Part shown: positions 26,286 through 35,691 of the stretch, piece after piece
How positions within the stretch are numbered: position 1 is the stretch's first letter
How the letters are laid out: each line of letters begins with the position of its first letter
Assembly (NCBI RefSeq): GCF_964059235.1
Contig: NZ_OZ060452.1
Span: 1,240,001-1,304,000 of the forward strand
Reading direction: 5' to 3'
Source of the DNA: Candidatus Tisiphia endosymbiont of Nedyus quadrimaculatus
GTDB lineage: Bacteria; Pseudomonadota; Alphaproteobacteria; Rickettsiales; Rickettsiaceae
DNA length: 64,000 nucleotides
Translations under genes and position numbers: made by a program
Notes under the pieces: model-generated
What the model saw: only the letters and a program-made list of their open reading frames with translations
Database searches by the model: none
What the model was told of the DNA's origin: nothing

Positions 26286-27776
26286 ATGCCTCGTAGTAAA
26301 AAAGAGAGTGATAAAGCAGATAAGTTAAGTGGATCAAATCAGACAAGTATAGTTTTGCCTGTTGCTCGAACTTTACCGGCAAATGTTCAGGCCGAGCAAA
26401 TGTTAATAGGAGCAATTTTAGTCAACCATGATTACTTAAATACTGTTTCAGAATTCCTAAGATCAGACCATTTTTTTGAGCCGATACATCAAAAGATCTA
26501 TAATGCTATTGAAATTATTACCGAAAAAGGCTTAATTGCTACTCCGGTAACGCTTAGAAGTATGTTAGAACGAGATGAATTATTTCAGCAATTAGGTGGC
26601 AGTGACTATCTAAATAAGTTGGTTACTCTGTCAATGATGGTAATTAATCCTCTTGATTATGGAAGAATAATCTATGATTTGGCAGTAAGGCGTAATTTAA
26701 TTCAGATAGGGGAGGAGGTAGTTAATAATGCTTATGACTCCTCTTTAGAATATGATGCAAGTCAACAAATAGAGCATGCAGAGGGTAAGCTTTATAACCT
26801 TGCTAGTGAAGGAATTAATGACAAGAGTTTTGTTAAAATTGCTGTGTCTCTTTCAGAGTCTCTTGCTAGTATTAACAGGGCGATGAAGAATTCTAATCAC
26901 GTAATAGGTATTTCTACAGGATTAATTGATTTAGATAGGGAGTTATCAGGTTTTCATAATTCAGATTTGGTTATCATTGCTGCACGTCCATCAATGGGGA
27001 AAACAGCTTTTGCCATAAATCTTGCGATAAATGCTTGTAATTCTATGCAGTTAAAAAATAAGGAACAAGAAAAAGATAAGTCAGTAGGTTTTTTCTCTCT
27101 TGAAATGTCATCTGAGCAGCTTGCTACTCGTATTCTTTCCATGCATACTAACATTGACTCTTCAGCCTTACGGTCTGGTCATGTGACAGAAGAGAATTAT
27201 AATCGATTACGTAGAGAAATTATAGCTCTTGACCTACCATTTTTTATTGATGATACGCCAGCTTTATCCATTGCGGCTATTCGTACTAGGGCAAGAAAAA
27301 TGAAGCGTAAATATAATCTTGGTATATTATTTATAGATTATCTGCAGTTGATTAGAGGGATAAATAAATCTGATAATAGAGTAAATGAAATTTCGGAAAT
27401 TACTCAAGGATTAAAAGCTATAGCAAAAGAATTAAATATCCCAGTAATTGCTTTATCGCAATTATCTAGAGCTGTAGAACTTAGAGAAGATAAGAGACCA
27501 ATGTTATCTGACTTGCGAGAATCTGGGTCTATTGAACAAGATGCGGATATAGTGATGTTTATTTATCGAGAAGAATATTATCTAACTCGTAAAGAGCCTT
27601 CTTTGAGTGATGCAAAATACGCAGAAAAACACGCAGAATGGTTGAGTAATTTAAATCAAGTATATAATATTGCCGATATTATAATAGCAAAACATCGTAA
27701 TGGTCGTGTTGGTAGCGTAAAACTTCAATATGATAGTCAGTATTCAAAATTTAGTAATTTACAGAAAACACTATAG
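26286..27776 (+). CDS. dnaB: Replicative DNA helicase DnaB
   Basis: Hexameric RecA-fold helicase of the replication fork. The N-terminal domain (LPANVQAEQMLIGAIL) binds primase. The C-terminal motor carries Walker A AARPSMGKTAFAIN, Walker B ILFIDYLQLI, and the arginine-finger/sensor region LSDLRESGSIEQDADIV. It is 496 residues, with no intein. The start ATG lies 10 bp after trxB. Confidence 0.96.
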   Translation: MPRSKKESDKADKLSGSNQTSIVLPVARTLPANVQAEQMLIGAILVNHDYLNTVSEFLRSDHFFEPIHQKIYNAIEIITEKGLIATPVTLRSMLERDELFQQLGGSDYLNKLVTLSMMVINPLDYGRIIYDLAVRRNLIQIGEEVVNNAYDSSLEYDASQQIEHAEGKLYNLASEGINDKSFVKIAVSLSESLASINRAMKNSNHVIGISTGLIDLDRELSGFHNSDLVIIAARPSMGKTAFAINLAINACNSMQLKNKEQEKDKSVGFFSLEMSSEQLATRILSMHTNIDSSALRSGHVTEENYNRLRREIIALDLPFFIDDTPALSIAAIRTRARKMKRKYNLGILFIDYLQLIRGINKSDNRVNEISEITQGLKAIAKELNIPVIALSQLSRAVELREDKRPMLSDLRESGSIEQDADIVMFIYREEYYLTRKEPSLSDAKYAEKHAEWLSNLNQVYNIADIIIAKHRNGRVGSVKLQYDSQYSKFSNLQKTL

Positions 27777-27785
27777 GGATAATAA

Positions 27786-28883
27786 ATGTTCAAGAAACCT
27801 TTAATATTTGGTATTGCTGGTACTAGTTTGACGGTGCAAGAAAAGGAATTATTGTCAAAAAATCCAATATATGGTTTTATTCTCTTTAAGAGAAATATTG
27901 TAGATCGAGAACAGTTAGTGAAGTTAGTACAAGATTTAAGAGGCTTATATGACTATAATATATTGATTTTTGTCGATCAGGAGGGGGGCAGGGTTGCGAG
28001 GTTGAAGCCAGCTATCATAGATATAGAATATCCCCCTGCTGGTGATTTCGGTAAAATATATGATCAAGAAGGTGCAGAGAATGCATACTTAAAAGTTTTT
28101 GCAAATTATTCAAGCCTGATGAAGAGTTTAAAAGAATATAGAATAGACTCGCCATGTTGTCCAGTTGCTGATTTGCGTTACCCTTATACTGATAATGCTA
28201 TTGGAGATCGTAGCTTTGGAGATTCTGTAGTAAAAGTAGTTGACTTATGTACAAAAACAATAGAGGCGATAGAAGGGCAGGGGGGCATTGCCATTATTAA
28301 GCATATACCAGGGCATGGTAGAGCTACGTGTGATAGTCATTATAAGTTGCCGCGTGTTACCAGTTCGCTTGCTGAATTAAATAATACAGATTTTGAAGTG
28401 TTTAGACAACTATCTAAAAATGCTAAGGCAGGATGGGCTATGACAGCTCACATTGTATTTGAGGCTTTAGATCCCAATTTACCAGTGACTTTATCGCCAA
28501 TTGCCATAAAGTTCATTAGAAATGACATTGGTTTTAAAGGTATGTTAGTTTCAGATGATATTTGTATGCTTGCCCTGCATGGTGAAATTGGAGCTAAATA
28601 CTCAATAGTTAAAAAACCTCTGACGATTTTTGAAAAGCAGGATTCTACGACTACGCTAAGTGATCAAGATTTAGAAAAACTTATTGAATACGGAATTATT
28701 AAAGACAAATCCGATCAGGTCGGACTAAAAAAATATTTAGTAGAAGAATTCCCAAAACTGAAGGCAGAATTTATTACAAGTATAGCTGAAGTTGCTAGGC
28801 AAACTATTGCAGCTGGTTGCGACTTAGTGCTACATTGTAGTGGTGATATACAAGAAATGACTGCTGTTTGTCAGGACCATTAG
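27786..28883 (+). CDS. nagZ: Beta-N-acetylhexosaminidase (GH3)
   Basis: Glycoside hydrolase family 3 enzyme that removes N-acetylglucosamine from muropeptides in peptidoglycan recycling. Substrate-binding KHIPGHGRATCDSHYKLP with its His, and the catalytic Asp in MLVSDDICM are present. FVDQEGGRVARL is typical of the N-terminal barrel. No signal peptide, so cytoplasmic. The gene is last in the hydrolase-trxB-dnaB-nagZ run and is followed by palindromic repeats. Confidence 0.92.
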   Translation: MFKKPLIFGIAGTSLTVQEKELLSKNPIYGFILFKRNIVDREQLVKLVQDLRGLYDYNILIFVDQEGGRVARLKPAIIDIEYPPAGDFGKIYDQEGAENAYLKVFANYSSLMKSLKEYRIDSPCCPVADLRYPYTDNAIGDRSFGDSVVKVVDLCTKTIEAIEGQGGIAIIKHIPGHGRATCDSHYKLPRVTSSLAELNNTDFEVFRQLSKNAKAGWAMTAHIVFEALDPNLPVTLSPIAIKFIRNDIGFKGMLVSDDICMLALHGEIGAKYSIVKKPLTIFEKQDSTTTLSDQDLEKLIEYGIIKDKSDQVGLKKYLVEEFPKLKAEFITSIAEVARQTIAAGCDLVLHCSGDIQEMTAVCQDH

Positions 28884-29354
28884 GGGTGATGTCACCGCCA
28901 TTATGTCATCCCAGCGAAATCTGGGATATAAAACTATACAACATACCTTCTATGCTATTTTTTTAGACTCCGCTACCTTTGCAGGGGTGACATAAAAGGA
29001 GAGGTAGGGATGATACCATAGTTACCCTACTTTTTTTATAGAACCAATATTAAAATTGCTGCTGATTGTCATTGCGAGGAGTCGCTGAAAGCGGCGACGC
29101 GGCAATCTAGGATACGCGAAGCGTACTAGAAAAAACAGCTTCGCTGTTTACTTGGATCGCCACGGCATCTAAAGATGCCTCGCGATGACGATTATAGAAA
29201 AAAGTAGGGTGCTATGGGATGGCACACACCCTAGGTATTAAACCGATGTCTTACATCAATACTTGAGGTAGCTAAAAGTGGGAATGACATCGAAGACACA
29301 CTACTTATTTCAAGAGTTGTTTTTACAACTCTTGAAATAGCAAGCGAGTATACT
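28884..29354. repeat. Cluster of rickettsial palindromic repeats between nagZ and pal
   Basis: 28887-28995 is a decayed copy of the GTCATCCC/GGGGTGACAT type. About 29063-29193 is a multi-hairpin element that starts ATTGTCATTGCGAGG and ends CCTCGCGATGACGAT, with inner hairpins GTCGCTGAAAGCGGCGAC, ACGCGAAGCGT, AACAGCTTCGCTGTTT and GGCATCTAAAGATGCC. A short hairpin at 29308-29341 (CAAGAGTTG…CAACTCTTG) precedes the pal stop and may terminate both genes. Confidence 0.7.
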
Positions 29355-29819
29355 TTATTTTATAGCGGTTACAGCCCTACGGTTCTGTGCCCAAGCTGCT
29401 TCGTCACAACCCATAACAGCTGGTTTCTCTTTACCGTAAGAGATAGTATCAAGTCTGTTATTCTCAATTCCTAGACCAACCAAGTATTTTAGTACAGCTT
29501 CTGCTCTTCTTTCACCAAGTGCTAAGTTATATTCTCTTGTGCCTCTTTCGTCACAATGTCCTTCAATAGTAGCTTTAGTATGACAATGTTTTTTTAACCA
29601 AACGGCTTGTTTATTTAGCTGTTCTTTTGATTTACTTGAAAGATCTGATTTATTGAAACCAAAAAATATCCTATCACCAACATTTCTTTCGAAATCAGCA
29701 GCTAAAGAACTTTCCTCGACAATAGGAGTCACCACCCCTTCTGCCGGTTTCTTTTTAGTATTACATCCAGAAAGCACAAATAGTGCTAAAAAAGCTATTG
29801 CAGTTTTTTTTAGTAGCAT
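29355..29819 (-). CDS. pal: Peptidoglycan-associated lipoprotein
   Basis: Outer-membrane lipoprotein of the Tol-Pal system. Lipobox FVLSGC puts the lipidated Cys at about residue 19. The OmpA-like domain follows, with FGFNKSDLS, ATIEGHCDERGTREYN (diaminopimelate-binding loop) and LGERRAEAVLKYL. At 154 residues it has normal length. No tol genes adjoin it here. Confidence 0.95.
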   Translation of the reverse strand: MLLKKTAIAFLALFVLSGCNTKKKPAEGVVTPIVEESSLAADFERNVGDRIFFGFNKSDLSSKSKEQLNKQAVWLKKHCHTKATIEGHCDERGTREYNLALGERRAEAVLKYLVGLGIENNRLDTISYGKEKPAVMGCDEAAWAQNRRAVTAIK

Positions 29820-29982
29820 AATAAACTCCTTAATTTAAATAAAGCTATTGGTTATATTTGCTTAACAGAAAAATTGTTAAACATCTCATCTATGTATTAT
29901 ATATTATCATACTGCCACTTAAAAGCCTAAAATAGTTTTAGCATTAAACTCTTGGATAAATGTGGTAAAAATATCGTATAAT

Positions 29983-32625
29983 TTAGAACTTAGATAACAA
30001 CTCTCTTATCATATCTTGTAACTTTCCTACTTTACTTACATTCGTGCCACCAGCCTGGGCTATATTCGCCTGACCACCACCGCCGCTACCGCCAAGGAAT
30101 ACAGACACTTCTTTAGCTAAGTTACCTGCATGTACCTTATTGCTAATTTCTTTACTAACCGCAATAGTAATAGATAATTTACCCTGCAAATCAGGCATAC
30201 CTATATATACAATCACTAGATTATCCGACTTATCAGCTATTCGTTGGGCAGATAAGCGTAATATTTTAGTATCCAAGTTTTGTACTAGTTTATAGACAAA
30301 ATTTATACCTGATACATGGATTGATTCTTTGGCAATTTGCTCAATATTCAAATCAAGCATAGAGACCTGAGTAGCTACTAACTTATCTTCTAATTGTTTT
30401 TTACTAGCAATCAGGTTATTTACTTTATCAGTAATTTCATTCTTACCTATTTTTAAGGTTGAAGACAAGTCATCAATTACAGTATCGTTTTGTCTAATTA
30501 ATTTTAATGCAAATTCACCACAAACAGCTTCTATCCTTCGAACGCCAGCTGCAACGCTACTTTCGCTAATAATTTTAAATATTCCAATATCCCCAGTTCT
30601 ATTAACATGCGTGCCACCGCATAACTCAAGCGAGTTGCTCATTGCTACCACTCTTACTTCAGAATCGTATTTCTCACCAAATAAAGCCATAGCACCTGCC
30701 TTAATAGCTTCATCTGTTGACATTAATGTTGTAGTAACCTTAAAATTATCAGTGATAATTTGATTTACCTTATCTTCTATCAATATAACTTCTTGTTTTG
30801 TTAGTGGTGTCATATGGCTAATATCAAAACGCAGACGATCATGTGCTACGAGAGATCCTTTCTGTGTTACATGTTTCCCCAGCACTTCATGTAATACTGC
30901 ATGTAATATATGAGTTGCAGAATGATGAATTCTTAAATTTTTACGGTACTTGACATCAATAGCAAAATCAGCATTATCTCCCACTTGGATAGCTGTTCCT
31001 TCCTGTAGAACGCATATATGAGCAATTATTGAACCAAGATGCTTTAAAGTATTTAGTACTCTAATTTTATTGCCGGCAGATTTAATAAATCCTATATCTC
31101 CCATCTGTCCGCCAGATTCCCCATAAAAAGGAGTTTGATTACTAATTAGAATAAATTGCTCTTCGCTAGTTTCTATACTGTTGACTAACTTATTATCTTT
31201 AATTAGAGCTAATATCTTACCTTCTGCCTTATCCAAAGAGTAACCCAAAAATTCAGTACTACCAAATTCGCCTTTAATATCAAACCATATTTGATCAATT
31301 TGTGACTCATTTGAACCTAACCAAGCTTTTCTTGCCCTTTCTTTTTGCTCTTGCATCTTATTATTAAAGCCATCAAGATCAACTGATATCTGTTTACTTT
31401 TTAATATATCTTCAGTTAAATCGAGAGGAAAACCATATGTATCATATAATTTAAAGGCTATCTCTCCTGAAAGCTGTGAATTCTTACTGAGTTGCTTTGT
31501 TTCATCGTCAAGCAGTTTCAGCCCTCGTTCAAGAGTTGCTTTAAATCTTAATTCTTCCTGTTCCAAGATACTATGGGTAAAAGCCTCAGCTCTCTTCAGT
31601 TCAGGATAAGTTGCACCCATAAGATCTACTAATTTTGCTAGCAATCGGTGCATTAAAGGTTCACTGCTACCGAGTATATGTGCATGCCTCATACTCCGAC
31701 GCATAATACGTCTTAGCACATATCCTCTGCCTTCATTAGACGGCATAACACCATCACTAATTAGAAAGGCACAAGCTCGTAAATGATCAGCAATAACCCG
31801 GTAAGAAAATTTTGCTTCCCCTTCTACTTTAACTTTTACTATACTTTCCGTATAAGCAATTATTTCCTTAAATAAATCTATGTCATAATTATCATATACA
31901 TTTTGCAATACAGCACTAATACGTTCTAGCCCCATGCCAGTATCAACGGATTGTTTAGGTAAGGCAATCCTAGTATTGCTATCCAATTGTTCAAATTGCA
32001 TAAAGACCATATTCCAAATCTCAATATAGCGATCGCCATCTTGATCTTTTGTACCAGGTAAGCCTCCTGGTATCTTATCTCCATGATCATAAAAAATTTC
32101 TGAACACGGTCCACAAGGTCCAGTATCTCCCATTGACCAAAAATTATCATTGGTTGGTATCCTGATAATTCGGTCATCACTTAAATTAGCAATTTTTTTC
32201 CAATATGAAGCCGCTTCTTCATCAGTATGATAAACAGTTACATATAATTTTTCTTTATCTATAGCAAATTCCTTGGTTAAGAGATTCCACGCGTAATATA
32301 TTGCTTGTTCTTTAAAATAATCACCAAAAGAAAAATTACCTAACATTTCAAAGAATGTATGATGTCTTGCAGTATAACCAACATTTTCAAGATCATTATG
32401 CTTACCACCAGCCCGTAGTGACTTCTGACTAGTAGTGGCTCTTTGATAGTTTCTAGTTTCCTGACCGGTAAAAACATTTTTAAATTGTACCATCCCGGAA
32501 TTAACAAACATTAAACTAGGATCATTATGAGGAATTAGGGAGCTAGCTGGAACGTGTATATGATTATTTGCAACAAAATAACTTATAAATTTACTTCTAA
32601 TTTCTTCAGTGGTAAGTTTAGTCAT
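29983..32625 (-). CDS. alaS: Alanyl-tRNA synthetase
   Basis: A complete 880-residue class II aminoacyl-tRNA synthetase. Motif 1 region SLMFVNSGMVQFKNVF, editing-domain zinc site HHSATHILH with CGGTHV, and a C-terminal oligomerisation domain with the glycine-rich GGSGGGGQANIAQAGG. It is transcribed in the same direction as the upstream aminotransferase, 47 bp away, so the two may share a transcript. Confidence 0.97.
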   Translation of the reverse strand: MTKLTTEEIRSKFISYFVANNHIHVPASSLIPHNDPSLMFVNSGMVQFKNVFTGQETRNYQRATTSQKSLRAGGKHNDLENVGYTARHHTFFEMLGNFSFGDYFKEQAIYYAWNLLTKEFAIDKEKLYVTVYHTDEEAASYWKKIANLSDDRIIRIPTNDNFWSMGDTGPCGPCSEIFYDHGDKIPGGLPGTKDQDGDRYIEIWNMVFMQFEQLDSNTRIALPKQSVDTGMGLERISAVLQNVYDNYDIDLFKEIIAYTESIVKVKVEGEAKFSYRVIADHLRACAFLISDGVMPSNEGRGYVLRRIMRRSMRHAHILGSSEPLMHRLLAKLVDLMGATYPELKRAEAFTHSILEQEELRFKATLERGLKLLDDETKQLSKNSQLSGEIAFKLYDTYGFPLDLTEDILKSKQISVDLDGFNNKMQEQKERARKAWLGSNESQIDQIWFDIKGEFGSTEFLGYSLDKAEGKILALIKDNKLVNSIETSEEQFILISNQTPFYGESGGQMGDIGFIKSAGNKIRVLNTLKHLGSIIAHICVLQEGTAIQVGDNADFAIDVKYRKNLRIHHSATHILHAVLHEVLGKHVTQKGSLVAHDRLRFDISHMTPLTKQEVILIEDKVNQIITDNFKVTTTLMSTDEAIKAGAMALFGEKYDSEVRVVAMSNSLELCGGTHVNRTGDIGIFKIISESSVAAGVRRIEAVCGEFALKLIRQNDTVIDDLSSTLKIGKNEITDKVNNLIASKKQLEDKLVATQVSMLDLNIEQIAKESIHVSGINFVYKLVQNLDTKILRLSAQRIADKSDNLVIVYIGMPDLQGKLSITIAVSKEISNKVHAGNLAKEVSVFLGGSGGGGQANIAQAGGTNVSKVGKLQDMIRELLSKF

Positions 32626-32672
32626 TACTAATAATCCTTAAAAATTAGACATACTGTAATGGAGTATGTCTA

Positions 32673-33869
32673 TTATGTTATTAACTGTGTATTAAGCCTT
32701 GCTATCGCTTCTAATAAACTTTCTTCTGAGCCAGTTATAGATATTCTTATATGATTTTCTCCGGCTTTACCAAAGGCTGTCCCAGGGACAACCGCAACAC
32801 GAATCTTATCTAAAATAAAATTAGCAACAGATTCACTTACAGAATTATTCTGATAGCTATTAGGAATTTTTTTGTATAAGCTACTAATGTTAGGAAATAA
32901 ATACATACCTGAATCTGGAGCTTTATCAAGCTCAAAACCATCAATTTTTTGCAGTGAAGAGAAAAAGCGAGTTAGCTTTTTCTCTAACAGTGATACATTA
33001 CTTTGGGTCGTATTTATAACCTCTTGATCATTCATTACCTCAGCTATTGCTGTTTGTATCAATGTGTTAACAGCCAAACAATTATAAGTATGAGCCTTTA
33101 GTGCTTGTGCAGTAAACTTCTCTGATGCAACTAGCCATCCTAATCTCCAACCAGTAATTCCTAATCTTTTTGAAAAGCTGTTTACAACAATTAAATTATG
33201 CATGTTATCACAAAATTTAATTATTGGTATATGAGATTGTCCTGTAAAGATAAAATCATCAAAAACTTCATCTTGCATAAGATAAATATCTTTTTCTACT
33301 ATAATTTGGTACAATTTTTTTAATGTTTCTAAAGTATAAACTGTACCCGTTGGATTACACGGAGTATTAATGATGATTAATTTGGTTTTAGGAGTTATGC
33401 ACTTTAAAATATCGTCAAAATCTAATTCAAATCTATTAAGATGCGAAGTAACACTTCTTACAGGTAGACGTCCTAATGAAATAACAATAGGTTCATAAAG
33501 CATATAACATGGATCAGGAATTATTACCTCATCTCCTATGTTAGTTGCAGTAAAGATTGTTAACCAAATAGCTTCAGCACAACCGTTAGTAACAAGTATT
33601 TGGTTATTTGGTTGCAGCTTAATGTTGTATTTTATCTTGTATCTTTCTGCAATCGCGGTACGTAAAGGGTAAAAACCTCTTGAATCTGCATACTTATTAA
33701 GAGTACTATCATTGCTTTCTATTGTAGCCTTTAAACTATTCAAAAGTTTTTTAGGAAAGTTGAAATTTGGATTGCCTACCGTCATATTGATATAATTCTC
33801 TTTGCCCCCAATTTTATCTGATATGTCTTTAGAAGGATGGGGGTGAATTATATTCAACAATTTATTCAT
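32673..33869 (-). CDS. Class I/II pyridoxal-phosphate aminotransferase
   Basis: A 398-residue fold-type I aminotransferase. The Schiff-base lysine lies in NSFSKRLGITGWRLGW, the cofactor ring is contacted by NTPCNPTGTVY and QDEVFDDF, and the C-terminal Arg that binds the substrate carboxylate is in ENHIRISIT. It resembles aspartate/aromatic aminotransferases, but the substrate cannot be fixed from sequence. It lies upstream of alaS on the same strand. Confidence 0.88.
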   Translation of the reverse strand: MNKLLNIIHPHPSKDISDKIGGKENYINMTVGNPNFNFPKKLLNSLKATIESNDSTLNKYADSRGFYPLRTAIAERYKIKYNIKLQPNNQILVTNGCAEAIWLTIFTATNIGDEVIIPDPCYMLYEPIVISLGRLPVRSVTSHLNRFELDFDDILKCITPKTKLIIINTPCNPTGTVYTLETLKKLYQIIVEKDIYLMQDEVFDDFIFTGQSHIPIIKFCDNMHNLIVVNSFSKRLGITGWRLGWLVASEKFTAQALKAHTYNCLAVNTLIQTAIAEVMNDQEVINTTQSNVSLLEKKLTRFFSSLQKIDGFELDKAPDSGMYLFPNISSLYKKIPNSYQNNSVSESVANFILDKIRVAVVPGTAFGKAGENHIRISITGSEESLLEAIARLNTQLIT

Positions 33870-34196
33870 ACTAAACTCTCTTTATTAAATTCACCTCTTC
33901 AATTGGGAATTATACTGACTCTACATATTTGCAAATCAAGAGTTATTAAAACTTAGCAATCTCAAATTTGGGGTATAATTTAGGCTCTTAATATTGTAAA
34001 ATCCTTGAAGATAGCAGTATTATAGAGAAGAGGGGGTGTGGTGTCTACTGCAAATAATAACTTTTTTTAGTATATAACCGCCATGGTAGTTTAAAAATTA
34101 TGAAGAGAATTTGAAAAAATGTCATTCCCGCCTACGCGGGAATGACATTGATTCTATCCCATTACTGCAACTAACCTGTCTGTGTTAGCCTATAGT
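33870..34196. other. Intergenic region with a short perfect hairpin (34118-34149)
   Basis: The hairpin AATGTCATTCCCGC-CTAC-GCGGGAATGACATT is the minimal form of the palindromic repeat at 24306-24398, lacking the central spacer. The rest shows no gene. As the two flanking minus-strand genes face the same way, the hairpin may separate their transcripts. Confidence 0.6.
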
Positions 34197-35001
34197 TTAA
34201 AGCGTATCATTATGTTCTACATCTCCCCCTGCTACGCTAACGTCATCATTATTATTAATATATTCAGTGTTGCCGAGTTCTATTTCTCGAGAGAATTCAT
34301 CTGCTAGTTCCTTGATCTTTAACAATACTGGATGCTGTGGATTATTTTCTGATAATATATCCCTTAGCAACACTGCGTATTGTATTTTGCTAGTACTAAG
34401 ATCATCATCGCTAGATGTATAATCAGAATCATTTTCTGATACTAGATCACTATCTGATACTGGATCACTATTTGATACTGGATCACTATCTGATACTGGA
34501 TCATTTTTGTACTTGTTCTAATTCTTCTTTTTCCGTAGCTAATTTTGTGCATAAATTGTTTAGTTCTTGGGATTTTGAGTCTATAATATTGTATTGTTCT
34601 TCGTTTGTAGCGTAACTCGTTTTTAAGTCTGAGAGTTCTTTAGTCAATATCTTTTCAGCGTTAGTCAATATCTTTATCTTTTCAGCGTTAGTCAATATCT
34701 TTTTAGCGTCACTAGTTTTAGCATTAAATTTCTGTAGTATTCTACTAGGTAAACTTACTATTTTGTATACAGCATTTGCTTTAATATTTTGATCATTAAG
34801 TTCCTGTTGTATTCTACTAGGTAAAGCTACTATAAGTTTCTGTAGTATTCTACTAGGTAAAGCTACTTTGTATACAGCCTCAATATCTTGGTCTTGCACA
34901 GATATAAGTATCTTCTTAGCTTCCTCTACATTCGGTTTTGTAAACAAATAAGCTTCCTCTACATCCTGTTTTGTAACCAAATCATTTTGTTGTTTAGACA
35001 T
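34197..35001 (-). pseudogene. Repeat-containing coiled-coil protein, frameshifted
   Basis: The gene begins MSKQQNDLVTKQDVEEAYLF at 35001 and reads three copies of a LPSRIL/QQK-type repeat and a coiled coil to EELEQVQK, where it stops at 34501-34503. One base out of frame the DNA continues as four degenerate DPVSDS repeats, then KIQYAVLLRDILSEN, ending HNDTL at 34197. Removing one A from the AAAAA at 34505-34509 fuses both parts (EQVQNDPVSDSDP) into about 267 residues. Function unknown; acidic Ser-rich repeats suggest a surface or secreted protein, but no signal peptide is visible. It may be phase-variable. Confidence 0.65.
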
Positions 35002-35227
35002 AATAATATAATCCTCAATTAGTTCAACATATTACTAATAATTGATTTTGTAATACTACAAATTTTCAATTATTAAAACCATTAGAATTTTATTAGATTA
35101 TCGTCCTTTATAATAACCTAACTCAAGGAAAGTATATTTATTATTTAAGAATGTCCAACAAAATATTACAAAAATAAAAATTTATGTTAAAGTAATAGTA
35201 ATTTAACCTCAAGTATTGATGTAAGAC

Positions 35228-35437
35228 CATTTCCCATTATTAACTACGCTAATACTACAGTTGTAGTTACTACCCAGAGCTGTCATTCCCGCGTAGGCGG
35301 GAATCTAAAAAAAATAGCCTAAAAGACTATTAAACATTATTATATCCCAGCTTTCGCTGGGATGACATCGTTTTGACATTAGTACTACAGTGTAGTGCTA
35401 AATAGTGTAGTTAATAATGGGAAGTGGTATAAGACAT
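35228..35437. repeat. Nested palindromic element
   Basis: Outer arms CCATTTCCCATTATTAACTA and its complement (35229-35250 and 35414-35435) enclose a TCATTCCCGC-type repeat at 35280-35370. One palindrome appears to have been inserted inside another. The remaining gap 35002-35691 is AT-rich; a TTATCCGTTTAGAACGGATAA hairpin at 35570-35590 lies upstream of the next gene. Confidence 0.7.
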
Positions 35438-35691
35438 TGGTTTAATAGCCTAGGGTGTCAATCCCTGCCCCTTCGGATGTCACCCCTAATGATACTGAGC
35501 TTATTATTAATTTATTATATCAAACTGAGGTTAATTTAAGATTTTGTACCTATATCATTCATATAGTCTTTATCCGTTTAGAACGGATAATATTGTAATT
35601 ATTCAATCAATGTTTAATATTTTTTTATAGATAAATCGTAAAAAAATACTAAATCCACTTAGTGGAAAGATAATTGATGTTATAATAGTCT

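Noticed and set aside
26954-27154. Antisense frame in dnaB
   Set aside because: Shadow of a strongly conserved helicase core; no independent signal.
34415-34615. 66-codon plus-strand frame with LILDHY repeats
   Set aside because: It is the antisense of the DPVSDS repeat region of the frameshifted minus-strand gene.
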